A stretch of DNA of 64,000 bases from Pseudoponticoccus marisrubri (GTDB lineage Bacteria > Pseudomonadota > Alphaproteobacteria > Rhodobacterales > Rhodobacteraceae), in assembly GCF_001482405.1 (NCBI RefSeq), contig NZ_LPXO01000005.1:186001-250000 (forward strand), read 5' to 3'. The position numbers and the translations under genes are program-made. Positions 52,897 through 60,422 of the stretch are shown here, in pieces (position 1 is the stretch's first letter; each line of letters starts with the position of its first letter). Below the pieces are notes generated by a model. That model did not search any database. It was not told where the DNA came from and saw nothing but the letters and a program-made list of their open reading frames with translations.

Positions 52897-53916
52897 TCAC
52901 AGCACGTGATGGCCGTCGATCACCTCGACGCCCCGGCGCGCGATCCGGCTGGCCATGCCGGCATGGCGGGTGGCATCGGCGCCCGCCGCATTGCCCGCGC
53001 GCACCCGGTCGGCGATGCCCACCCAGATCACCGCGTAGCGGAAGAGCGCAAAGGCGACGTGAAACGGAGTCAGCGGCGCCATGCCGGGGCTCTGCGCCAT
53101 GTAGCGGGCGGTGAACGCGGCCTCGTCCGGCAGGCCCTCGGCCGCGAGGTCGAGCCCCAGGAGCCCGCCATACTCGTCAGGCGCCGTGTGCCAGGCCATG
53201 CAGCAGAACCCCAGATCGGCCAGCGGGTGGCCAAGCGTCGACAGCTCCCAATCGAGGATCGCGACCACGCGCGGCTCGGTGGGGTGAAAGATCACGTTGC
53301 CCATTCGGAAATCGCCATGGGCAAGGCTGACCCGCCCGTCATCGGCGGGCTGGTGCGCGACCAACCACTCGGCCAGCCGGTCCAGATCGGGCAGGGGCGG
53401 GTGCGGGCTCTCGGCCCATTGCCGCGACCAGCGGCGGATCTGGCGCTCGAAATAATTGCCGGGCTTGCCGAAATCGGCCAGCCCCACATCCTCGGGGCGG
53501 ATCGCGTGCATCTGCGCCATGGCATCGGCCAACCCCATCCAGAGTGCGCGCCGCTCGGACCGGTCGGCCTGCGACAGCGCGCCATCGGCAAAGATCCGGC
53601 CCGCGACCCGCTCCATCAGGTAGAAGGGCGTGCCGACCACCTCTGCGCCGTCGTGGAACAGGATCGGCCGCGGCACGGGCACGCCGGTCGGGTGCAGCGC
53701 GGTCAGCACGCGAAACTCGCGGTCGACCGCGTGGGCGCCGCGCAGGATCGGGCCTTTCGGCTGCTTGCGCAGCACCATTTCGTGCCCGCCATGGGTGACG
53801 AAATAGGTCGGGTTGGACTGGCCGCCGGCGATCCGCTCCAGCGTCAGCGGCGCGGGGCCGAAGCGGTCATCCAGAAACTGGGCCAGCACCGCCGGGTCGA
53901 AATCGGCCTCGCTCAT
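52897..53916 (-). CDS. Aminoglycoside phosphotransferase (APH)-family kinase-like protein, acyl-CoA-metabolism type
   Basis: A 339-residue APH-fold protein. The phosphate loop area is IAGGQSNPTYFV near residue 28, the catalytic motif is LAHGDFRMGNVIFHP near residue 205 and the metal-binding Asp is in VAILDWELSTLGHP. Proteins of this kind paired with an acyl-CoA dehydrogenase correspond to the two halves of mammalian ACAD10/11, which handle 4-hydroxy acids by phosphorylation before dehydration. I chose ATG 53916, which overlaps the dehydrogenase stop by 4 bases. Antibiotic resistance is unlikely. Confidence 0.87.
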   Translation of the reverse strand: MSEADFDPAVLAQFLDDRFGPAPLTLERIAGGQSNPTYFVTHGGHEMVLRKQPKGPILRGAHAVDREFRVLTALHPTGVPVPRPILFHDGAEVVGTPFYLMERVAGRIFADGALSQADRSERRALWMGLADAMAQMHAIRPEDVGLADFGKPGNYFERQIRRWSRQWAESPHPPLPDLDRLAEWLVAHQPADDGRVSLAHGDFRMGNVIFHPTEPRVVAILDWELSTLGHPLADLGFCCMAWHTAPDEYGGLLGLDLAAEGLPDEAAFTARYMAQSPGMAPLTPFHVAFALFRYAVIWVGIADRVRAGNAAGADATRHAGMASRIARRGVEVIDGHHVL

Positions 53917-55121
53917 TCGCCCACGTCCCAGTGCCAGAAGCCGCGCCCCTCCTTCTCGACGCTGCGATGCAGCACCATCTTGTGGACCTCGTCGGCGCCA
54001 TCGACCAGCCGGGCCTGCCGCGCATAGCGGTAGATCCATTCCAGCGGCGTGTCCTTGGAATAGCCCCGCGCGCCGTTGATCTGGATCGCGGTATCAGCGG
54101 CCTGATGCAGCAGGTTGGCCACGTGCACCTTGGCCATCGAGATTTCCTTGCGGGCATAGCCGCCGCGATCCAGTTCCCACGCCGCCTTCATCACCAGCAG
54201 GCGGCCGATCTCGATCTTCATGGCAAGGTCGCCCAGCATCATCTGAACGCTCTCGCGCTGCGACAGGCGTTCACCGAAGGCCATGCGGTCCTGCGCATAG
54301 GCCTCGGCGATCTCGACGCAGCGCTTGGACAGGCCCAGCCAGCGCATGCAATGGGTCAGCCGCGCCGGGCCCAGCCGGATCTGGGTCAGCTTCAGCCCGT
54401 CGCCTTCCTCCATCAGCCGGTTCTCGACCGGGATCTCCATGTTCTCGTAGACCACCTCGCAATGGCCGCCATGTTCCTCGGGGCCCATGATCGGGATGCG
54501 CCGTTCGATGCGGAAGCCGGGCGTGTCGCGATGGTGCAGGAAGGCGGTCAGCCCCTTGCGCGGGTCCTCCGAGGTGCGCGCCACGAGGATGAAATGCTCG
54601 GCCGCCTCGGCGCCGGTGATGAACCACTTGCGCCCGTTCACGATGTAGCGGTCGTTGCGGCGCTCGGCCCGGGTCAGCATCATGCCGCCGGGATCCGAGC
54701 CCGAGCCCGGCGCCGGCTCGGTCATGGCAAAGGAAGAGCGCACGCGCCCCTGCACGATGGGCTCCAGCCAGCAGGCTTTCTGTTCCTCGGTCGCGACCTT
54801 TTCCAGCACCTGCATGTTGCCGTCATCGGGCGCGGCGGCATTGAACACCACAGGCCCGAAGATCGAGCGGTTCATCTCTTCGTAGCAGACCGCCATGCCG
54901 ATCTTGCCCAGACCCTGCCCGCCGGTCTCGGGCGCCAGTTGCAGGCACCACAGCCCCTCGGCCCTGGCCGTCGCGCGCAGCGTGTCCAGCAGGTCGGTGC
55001 GGATGTTCTCATGCGCGTCATAACTGGCCGGGTCGGCCTCGCGCGGCAGGATCTCGTCTTCGACGAGACGCGCGATCCGGCTGCGAAACTCCTCGATCCG
55101 AGGGGAGATGGTGAAATCCAT
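53913..55121 (-). CDS. Acyl-CoA dehydrogenase (ACAD10/11-like)
   Basis: A 402-residue flavoprotein with the FAD-binding segment FAMTEPAPGSGSDPGGM near residue 130 and WFITGAEAAEHFILVART near residue 165. The C-terminal domain contains IQINGARGYSKDTPLEW near residue 350. With the APH-like partner it may convert 4-hydroxyacyl-CoA to the 2-enoyl form, as known for ACAD10/11; the alternative is ordinary branched or medium-chain acyl-CoA oxidation. Followed downstream by nos genes on the other strand. Confidence 0.9.
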   Translation of the reverse strand: MDFTISPRIEEFRSRIARLVEDEILPREADPASYDAHENIRTDLLDTLRATARAEGLWCLQLAPETGGQGLGKIGMAVCYEEMNRSIFGPVVFNAAAPDDGNMQVLEKVATEEQKACWLEPIVQGRVRSSFAMTEPAPGSGSDPGGMMLTRAERRNDRYIVNGRKWFITGAEAAEHFILVARTSEDPRKGLTAFLHHRDTPGFRIERRIPIMGPEEHGGHCEVVYENMEIPVENRLMEEGDGLKLTQIRLGPARLTHCMRWLGLSKRCVEIAEAYAQDRMAFGERLSQRESVQMMLGDLAMKIEIGRLLVMKAAWELDRGGYARKEISMAKVHVANLLHQAADTAIQINGARGYSKDTPLEWIYRYARQARLVDGADEVHKMVLHRSVEKEGRGFWHWDVGE

Positions 55122-55233
55122 GGGGCGTCATCCTTGCGGTCAGGGCATCCGGGCCCCGCCACCAAGACATCCCCCGCCCGCCCCGGCAAGGCCTGCGCGC
55201 CGCCGCCGCCAATGCCGCGGTGCAGAACGAAAA

Positions 55234-55263
55234 ACGCCCTCGGCCATCGCTGGCCGGGGGCGT
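55234..55263 (-). terminator. Strong bidirectional intrinsic terminator
   Basis: Bases 55234-55246 pair with 55251-55263 (13 bp with one G-T wobble) around TCGC. A T run follows on both strands (CTTTTC on plus; the A run at 55230-55234 gives T5 on minus). It lies 25 bases past the stop of the 40-residue protein gene. Confidence 0.88.
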
Positions 55264-55287
55264 CTTTTCAGGCCTGAGGCGCGTGGC

Positions 55288-55410
55288 TCAGGCTGGGGCG
55301 TGGGCAAAGCCTGCATGCCGTGCGAAGACCCGCGCAAACACGGCCTTCATGTAGATCGCGCGGTCGCGTTGTGCCCGGGCCACCACGATGCGGTGGAGTT
55401 CATTGTTCAT
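55288..55410 (-). CDS. Small basic protein of 40 residues, unknown function
   Basis: Starts MNNELHRIVVARAQRDRAIY and ends RHAGFAHAPA. It is rich in Arg, Ala and His with no acidic run, and likely folds as one or two helices. ATG 55410 has AAAAAAGGAACG upstream, a good ribosome site. The region from 55411 to about 55520 is comparatively AT-rich and holds TTGTTT and TACTTT 16 bp apart on the minus strand, a plausible promoter. A strong terminator follows. This complete one-gene transcription unit, like small Arg-rich proteins common in Rhodobacteraceae, argues for a real gene. No motif tells its role. Confidence 0.6.
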   Translation of the reverse strand: MNNELHRIVVARAQRDRAIYMKAVFARVFARHAGFAHAPA

Positions 55411-55621
55411 ATCGCGTTCCTTTTTTACGCATTTCCTCTGCGCAGTGCCAAAGTAAGATGCTGCACAGCAGAAACAACGCGATATCCCGGCATAGCCGTC
55501 ATGCGTCCACGGCATGAATCGCAGCGGCGAATCAGCAGGAACCGGCCGGGTCGGGGGCCCCGGCGCAAAGCCTTGCCGCCGGAGCCGGCCCGGGCCGGTC
55601 ACAAGCCCGAGAGCAGGCCTG

Positions 55622-58600
55622 TCACGCCGCCTGCGGACCCGCCGAACGGCCCGACTCGAAGGCCGCCAGCGCCTCGGCTATCTGCGGGCGCACCCTGGCC
55701 GCCGCCTCTTCCTTGACCGGGCCGAAGCCGCGGATCTCCATGACCATGGCGGCGATGCGCGCCGCCTCGTCGCGGTTGGCCTCGGTCAGCCCCGTGGCCA
55801 GCCGGGCCAGCATGTCGCGATACTCGGCGATCAGCGCGCGTTCCATGCGGCGCTCGGCGGTGCGGCCGAACGGATCGAACGCGGTGCCGCGCAGGCGCTT
55901 CATCCGGGCGAGACCGCGAAAGACCGGGCGGATCCACGGGCCGAAGGCGCGCTTGAACGGCCGGCCGCGCGCATCGGTCCCGCCGGGCAGGAATGGCGGG
56001 GCGAGGTGGTGCTTGATCGTCACCTCCCCCTCGAACCGCGCCTTGAGATCCTCGGCAAAGCCGGTCTGCGTGTGCAGCCGCGCGACCTCGTACTCGTCCT
56101 TGTAGGACATCAGCTTGAACAGCCCCTTCGCGGCGGCCTCGGTCAGCGCGCCGGGTGCGCCGGTCACGCGCGTCTCGGCAGTGCGGATCGCTTCGATCTC
56201 GTCGACATAACGCTTGGCCCAGGCCCTGTCCTGGTAGGCGGTCAGGAACTCGGCCCGCCGGTCGATCAGCTGGTCGAGCGTCTGCACCTGCGCCACGGGC
56301 AGGTCCGCCACCGCCTCGACCGCGGCGCGGTCCTGGACCACGATCCGGCCCCAGGTGAAGGCCTGCTTGTTCAGCTCCGGCTTGACGCCGTTCAGCTCGA
56401 TGGCGCGCATCAACGCCGCCTCCGACAGCGGCACCAGCCCGGCCTGCCAGGCCGCGCCCAGCATCAGGACGTTGGCAAAGACCGTATCGCCCACCAGCGC
56501 CTCGGCCAGCGCGTTGGCATCCAGCGTGTGCAGCGCGCCGCCGTCCACCGCATCTGAGATCGCCTGAAGGCGCTGCCCGGCATTCAGGTCCGCATCGCGG
56601 TTCTGCACCAGGTCGCCCGTCGGCATGACGGCGGTGTTGACCACCGCGCGGGTGGCGGCGGAATAGGTGACCGAGGCCTTGGGCGAAGAGCTGACCACGA
56701 GGTCGCAGCCGATCAGCGCATCGGCCGAGCTGGGCTCGATCCGCGCCTGGTTCACCGCCTCTTCGCTCTCGGACATGCGGATATAGCTGAGCACGGGGCC
56801 GAATTTCTGCGCGAAGCCCATGAAATCCAGCACCGAGGCGCCCTTTTCCTCGAGATTGGCCGCCATGGCGATCAGCTGGCCCACGGTGACCACGCCGGTG
56901 CCGCCCACGCCCGTCACCAGGATGTCCCACGGCGTCTGCAGCGAGGGCAGGGTGGGGGCGGGCAGCGCCGCCTTGAGCCGCTCGTAGGTCTGGGCATCGG
57001 CGCCCGTGCCGCCCTTCTTCAGCCTGCCGCCCTCGACCGTGACGAAGCTGGGGCAGAACCCGTTCAGGCAGGAGAAATCCTTGTTGCAGGTGTTCTGGTT
57101 GATCTTGCGCTTGCGGCCGAACTCGGTCTCCAGCGGCTCGACGCTGAGGCAGTTGCTCTCGACCGAGCAATCGCCGCAGCCCTCGCAGACCAGCGGGTTG
57201 ATGACGGCCACACGCTTGGGGTCCTCCATCCGGCCGCGCTTGCGCAGGCGGCGCTTTTCCGTGGCGCAGGTCTGCTGGTAGATCAGCACCGTGGTGCCGG
57301 GGATCTCGCGCAGCTCGCGCTGCAGCGCGTCCATCTCGCGGCGGTGATGGATGGTGACGCCCCGCGGCAGGTCGGCGGCGCGGAAGCGCTCGGGCTGGTC
57401 CGAGACGACCACCACCTTCTTCGCACCTTCGGCCACGACCGAGGCGGCGATCGCCTCGACCGAGATCGGGCCGTCCACGCTTTGGCCGCCGGTCATGGCG
57501 ACGGCATCGTTGAACAGGATCTTGAAGGTGATGTTGGTGCCCGCGGCGATGGCCTGCCGGATCGCCAGCGAGCCGGAATGGTAGTAGGTGCCCTCGCCGA
57601 GGTTCTGGAAGACATGCGCATTGCCGTTGAAGCGCGACCGCGCCACCCAGTTCACGCCCTCGCCGCCCATCTGGATCAGCGAGGTCGTGTTGCGGTTCAT
57701 CCAGCTGGCCATGAAGTGACAGCCGATCCCGGCAAAGGCCTGGCTGCCCTCGGGCACCTTGGTCGAGGTGTTGTGCGGGCAGCCCGAACAGAAATAGGGA
57801 GTGCGCTGCGCGCCCTTCACGTCGATCAGCTGCGGCGGCGGCACGGCATTCTCGGCCCGCTCGCTGAACGCGGTGCCCAGGTTCAGGTCCAGCCGCCGCG
57901 CGATGATCCGCGCCAGCATCACGGCGCCCAGCTCGCGCGTCCAGGGCACAAGCCGTTCGCCGGTCTCGTCACGCTTGCCGACCATGCGCTCGGGCTTCTG
58001 GCCGGGGAAGTCGTAGAAATATTCCTTGAGCTGGCTTTCGATGATGCCGCGCTTTTCCTCGATGACGAGCAGCTCCTGCTTTCCCTGTGCAAAGGCCAGC
58101 GCGCCGCGATCCTCCAGCGGCCAGACCATGCCCACCTTGTAGAGGTCGAGCCCCAGTTCGCCCGCCACATCGCGGTCGATGCCCAGAAGGCGCAGCGCCT
58201 CGAGCACGTCAAGATGTGCCTTGCCGGTAGTCACGATCCCGAAGCGCGCATTCGGATGGCCCCATTCCACCCGGTCGATCGGGTTGGCGCGGGCAAAGGC
58301 CAGCACGGCGGCCTTCTTGTCCTCCATCCGGTCCTCGATCTGGAACCCGGGCAGGTCGGGCCAGCGGTAATGCAGCCCGTCCTCGGGCGGGGTGTAGTCA
58401 GGCGTCTCGAAGCGGCGCGGCGCCGGCAGCTCGAAGGACATGGCCGATTCCACCGTCTCGGAGATCGCCTTGAAGCCGACCCACATCCCCGAGAAGCGCG
58501 AGAGCGCATAGCCCCATTCGGCAAAAGGCAGGTACTCGGCCACGTTGGCGGGGTTCAGCGTGGGCATGAAGAAATTCATGAAGGCCACATCCGACTGGTG

Positions 58601-59083
58601 CGGCATCGAGGAGGAGACACAGCCATGATCGTCGCCGGCCACCACCAGCACACCGCCATGCGGGCTGGAGCCATAGGCATTGCCGTGTTTCAGCGCGTCG
58701 CCTGCGCGATCCACGCCCGGACCCTTGCCGTACCACAGCCCGAAGACCGCGAGGCATTGCTTGTCCGGGTCGGTCTCGACCTGCTGGGTGCCGATCATCT
58801 GGGTGGCGCCCAGCTCCTCGTTGATGGCGGGCAGAAACTCGACCCCCGCCTCGCGCACCAGGTCGGCATTGCTGGCCACCTCGAGGTCGATCCCGCCCAC
58901 GGGCGAGCCGCGATAGCCCGAAACGAAACCGCGCGTGTTCAGCCCGGCGTCGCGGTCGCGCCGCGCCTGGTCCAGCGCGATGCGCACCAGCGCCTGCGTG
59001 CCGGTCATGAAGACGCGCCCCTCGGTGCGGGTGTAGCGGTCGCGCAATTCGTAGCTGTTCAGGATCGGCGTCTGATCGGTCAT
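55622..59083 (-). CDS. Indolepyruvate ferredoxin oxidoreductase, fused alpha-beta form
   Basis: A 1153-residue TPP- and Fe-S-dependent 2-oxoacid oxidoreductase that decarboxylates indolepyruvate or other aryl/branched pyruvates to acyl-CoA. N-terminal pyrimidine domain about 1-400 (GFVSGYRGSPVGGIDLEVA), TPP domain about 400-620 (YFCSGCPHNTSTKVPEGSQ), cysteine-rich Fe-S region 640-720 (INPLVCEGCGDCSVESNCL and CNKDFSCLNGFCPSF), and the C-terminal gamma-like domain about 735-1153 (VGGTGVVTVGQLIAMAA). I chose ATG 59083, with GGAGG upstream. The fusion is typical of proteobacteria. Divergent from an Lrp regulator. Confidence 0.93.
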   Translation of the reverse strand: MTDQTPILNSYELRDRYTRTEGRVFMTGTQALVRIALDQARRDRDAGLNTRGFVSGYRGSPVGGIDLEVASNADLVREAGVEFLPAINEELGATQMIGTQQVETDPDKQCLAVFGLWYGKGPGVDRAGDALKHGNAYGSSPHGGVLVVAGDDHGCVSSSMPHQSDVAFMNFFMPTLNPANVAEYLPFAEWGYALSRFSGMWVGFKAISETVESAMSFELPAPRRFETPDYTPPEDGLHYRWPDLPGFQIEDRMEDKKAAVLAFARANPIDRVEWGHPNARFGIVTTGKAHLDVLEALRLLGIDRDVAGELGLDLYKVGMVWPLEDRGALAFAQGKQELLVIEEKRGIIESQLKEYFYDFPGQKPERMVGKRDETGERLVPWTRELGAVMLARIIARRLDLNLGTAFSERAENAVPPPQLIDVKGAQRTPYFCSGCPHNTSTKVPEGSQAFAGIGCHFMASWMNRNTTSLIQMGGEGVNWVARSRFNGNAHVFQNLGEGTYYHSGSLAIRQAIAAGTNITFKILFNDAVAMTGGQSVDGPISVEAIAASVVAEGAKKVVVVSDQPERFRAADLPRGVTIHHRREMDALQRELREIPGTTVLIYQQTCATEKRRLRKRGRMEDPKRVAVINPLVCEGCGDCSVESNCLSVEPLETEFGRKRKINQNTCNKDFSCLNGFCPSFVTVEGGRLKKGGTGADAQTYERLKAALPAPTLPSLQTPWDILVTGVGGTGVVTVGQLIAMAANLEEKGASVLDFMGFAQKFGPVLSYIRMSESEEAVNQARIEPSSADALIGCDLVVSSSPKASVTYSAATRAVVNTAVMPTGDLVQNRDADLNAGQRLQAISDAVDGGALHTLDANALAEALVGDTVFANVLMLGAAWQAGLVPLSEAALMRAIELNGVKPELNKQAFTWGRIVVQDRAAVEAVADLPVAQVQTLDQLIDRRAEFLTAYQDRAWAKRYVDEIEAIRTAETRVTGAPGALTEAAAKGLFKLMSYKDEYEVARLHTQTGFAEDLKARFEGEVTIKHHLAPPFLPGGTDARGRPFKRAFGPWIRPVFRGLARMKRLRGTAFDPFGRTAERRMERALIAEYRDMLARLATGLTEANRDEAARIAAMVMEIRGFGPVKEEAAARVRPQIAEALAAFESGRSAGPQAA

Positions 59084-59213
59084 CGGGCCCTCCGCGGGAT
59101 GGCTGGGATCATGTCTTTGAACGCCCAGTGTACCGCAGGGGCTTGAAAGAGGGTTCCAAACTTGGTCACAGTGTCGCGCGTTTTGAACGACGACGTGCAG
59201 GATCAATGTCAAT

Positions 59214-59684
59214 ATGAAAGAAACCGATCAGCTGGACCCGGTCGAGGCGCGGATGCTGGCGTTGCTGCAGAAGGATGCCGGGCTGAGTACCGCGCAGCTG
59301 GCCGAGGCGACGCACAGCTCTCCCGCGACCTGCTGGCGGCGGCTGAAGAGCCTGGAAGAGCGCGGCATCCTGGGCCCGCCGGTGCGGCTGGTCGACCCGG
59401 CCCGGGTCGGGCGCGGCATGGATGCCTTCGTGCAGATCCGAATGAAGTCGCAGGATTCCCGCTCCCGCGCGCTGTTCCAGCGCACCATGGAGCTCGAGCC
59501 GGCGATCATCGAGGTCTACTCGATCTCGGGCGAATGGGATTACCTACTGCATCTCGTCGTGCGCGACATCGCCGATCTCGAAGAGGTGTTGATGCGCCGC
59601 GTGCTGGAGTTGGACTGCGTGGCGGGCAGCTCGACCCTGTTTGCCCTGCGCCGCGTGAAGCACACGACCGAGATCCCGGTCTGA
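59214..59684 (+). CDS. Lrp/AsnC-family transcriptional regulator
   Basis: A 156-residue regulator with helix-turn-helix STAQLAEATHSSPATCWRRL near residue 25 and a RAM domain with IIEVYSISGEWDYLLHLVV near residue 103. It is divergent from the indolepyruvate oxidoreductase and probably controls it in response to an aromatic or branched amino acid. The 130-base gap contains TTTGAACG twice (59116-59123 and 59182-59189) and CCAAACTTGG (59156-59165), possible binding elements. The 195 bases after this gene up to 59879 hold no gene or clear terminator that I can see. Confidence 0.92.
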   Translation: MKETDQLDPVEARMLALLQKDAGLSTAQLAEATHSSPATCWRRLKSLEERGILGPPVRLVDPARVGRGMDAFVQIRMKSQDSRSRALFQRTMELEPAIIEVYSISGEWDYLLHLVVRDIADLEEVLMRRVLELDCVAGSSTLFALRRVKHTTEIPV

Positions 59685-59879
59685 CCTGCCGGACGGTCGG
59701 GCTGTCCAATCCACCGGGCACCGAGGCCACCCGCCCCTTGCCCCGCCACACCGCGCCCCCGCCGGGCCCCTTGCTTAGCCGTTCAACCTTTCTGAACCGA
59801 CTCGCCCCAGAATGAAGGGCGGTAGGGAGGGGGAAAGTCGTTCAGGTGTCGTAAACGCGGCGCCCGCGTCCGCGCGGCC

Positions 59880-60389
59880 TCATTCCGGCTCGTCGGTATC
59901 CAGTGCATGCGCACAGACCAGCGCGTGCAGCGGATTGACGCTGATCTCGGTGTAATCACCGCTCTCGATCGAGGCGAAGGGCTGCGTGCCCAGCACCGGC
60001 GCGCTACCCGGCGCGTACCATGTCAGATCGGCCTCCAGCGCCGGCTTGTCACCGGGACGGAACAGCTCCCACCCGCAACAGGGTGCCGCCGGCATGGTGT
60101 AATATTCCGCCAGCAGCCGCTCACCCGGCCCGTCGTCCCGATCCTTCAACTGCCCGTCCAGCACGATCGAGCCAAAGCGCCCCCGGCACTCGGACGGGAC
60201 CGGACCGGGCTGGTCCGGCCGCACCCCCTCGGGGCAGAGCAGAAAGGCATACGTCCCAACCCGTCGCACGTCGAACCGCGCCCCGCCCCAAGGATCGACA
60301 AAGCTCAGCGCATCAAGGCGGCACTCCCGCAGATCCGCCGCCTGTCCGCAAACCGGCAGCAGCAGAAGGCAGAGGATCAGGGCACGCAT
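59880..60389 (-). CDS. Secreted protein of unknown function
   Basis: A 169-residue protein with a Sec signal peptide (RALILCLLLLPVCGQAAD). The mature part has six cysteines, including a CC pair in PAAPCCGWELF, suggesting disulfides in the periplasm. No known motif is recognised. I chose ATG 60389 behind GGAGAG; GTG 60392 is in frame. It lies 33 bases past fdsA on the same strand but is not a formate dehydrogenase subunit by sequence. Confidence 0.7.
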   Translation of the reverse strand: MRALILCLLLLPVCGQAADLRECRLDALSFVDPWGGARFDVRRVGTYAFLLCPEGVRPDQPGPVPSECRGRFGSIVLDGQLKDRDDGPGERLLAEYYTMPAAPCCGWELFRPGDKPALEADLTWYAPGSAPVLGTQPFASIESGDYTEISVNPLHALVCAHALDTDEPE

Positions 60390-60422
60390 CACACTCTCCG
60401 GATCGGCACGAAACGGGTCACC

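Noticed and set aside
52897-53916. Aminoglycoside resistance gene
   Set aside because: The APH fold is present, but coupling to an acyl-CoA dehydrogenase and the overall motifs fit the acyl-CoA-metabolism branch.
59685-59879. Possible small gene or terminator after the second Lrp gene
   Set aside because: Only short weak inverted repeats (such as GTTCA and TGAAC around 59800) and no reading frame with a ribosome site; not enough support.
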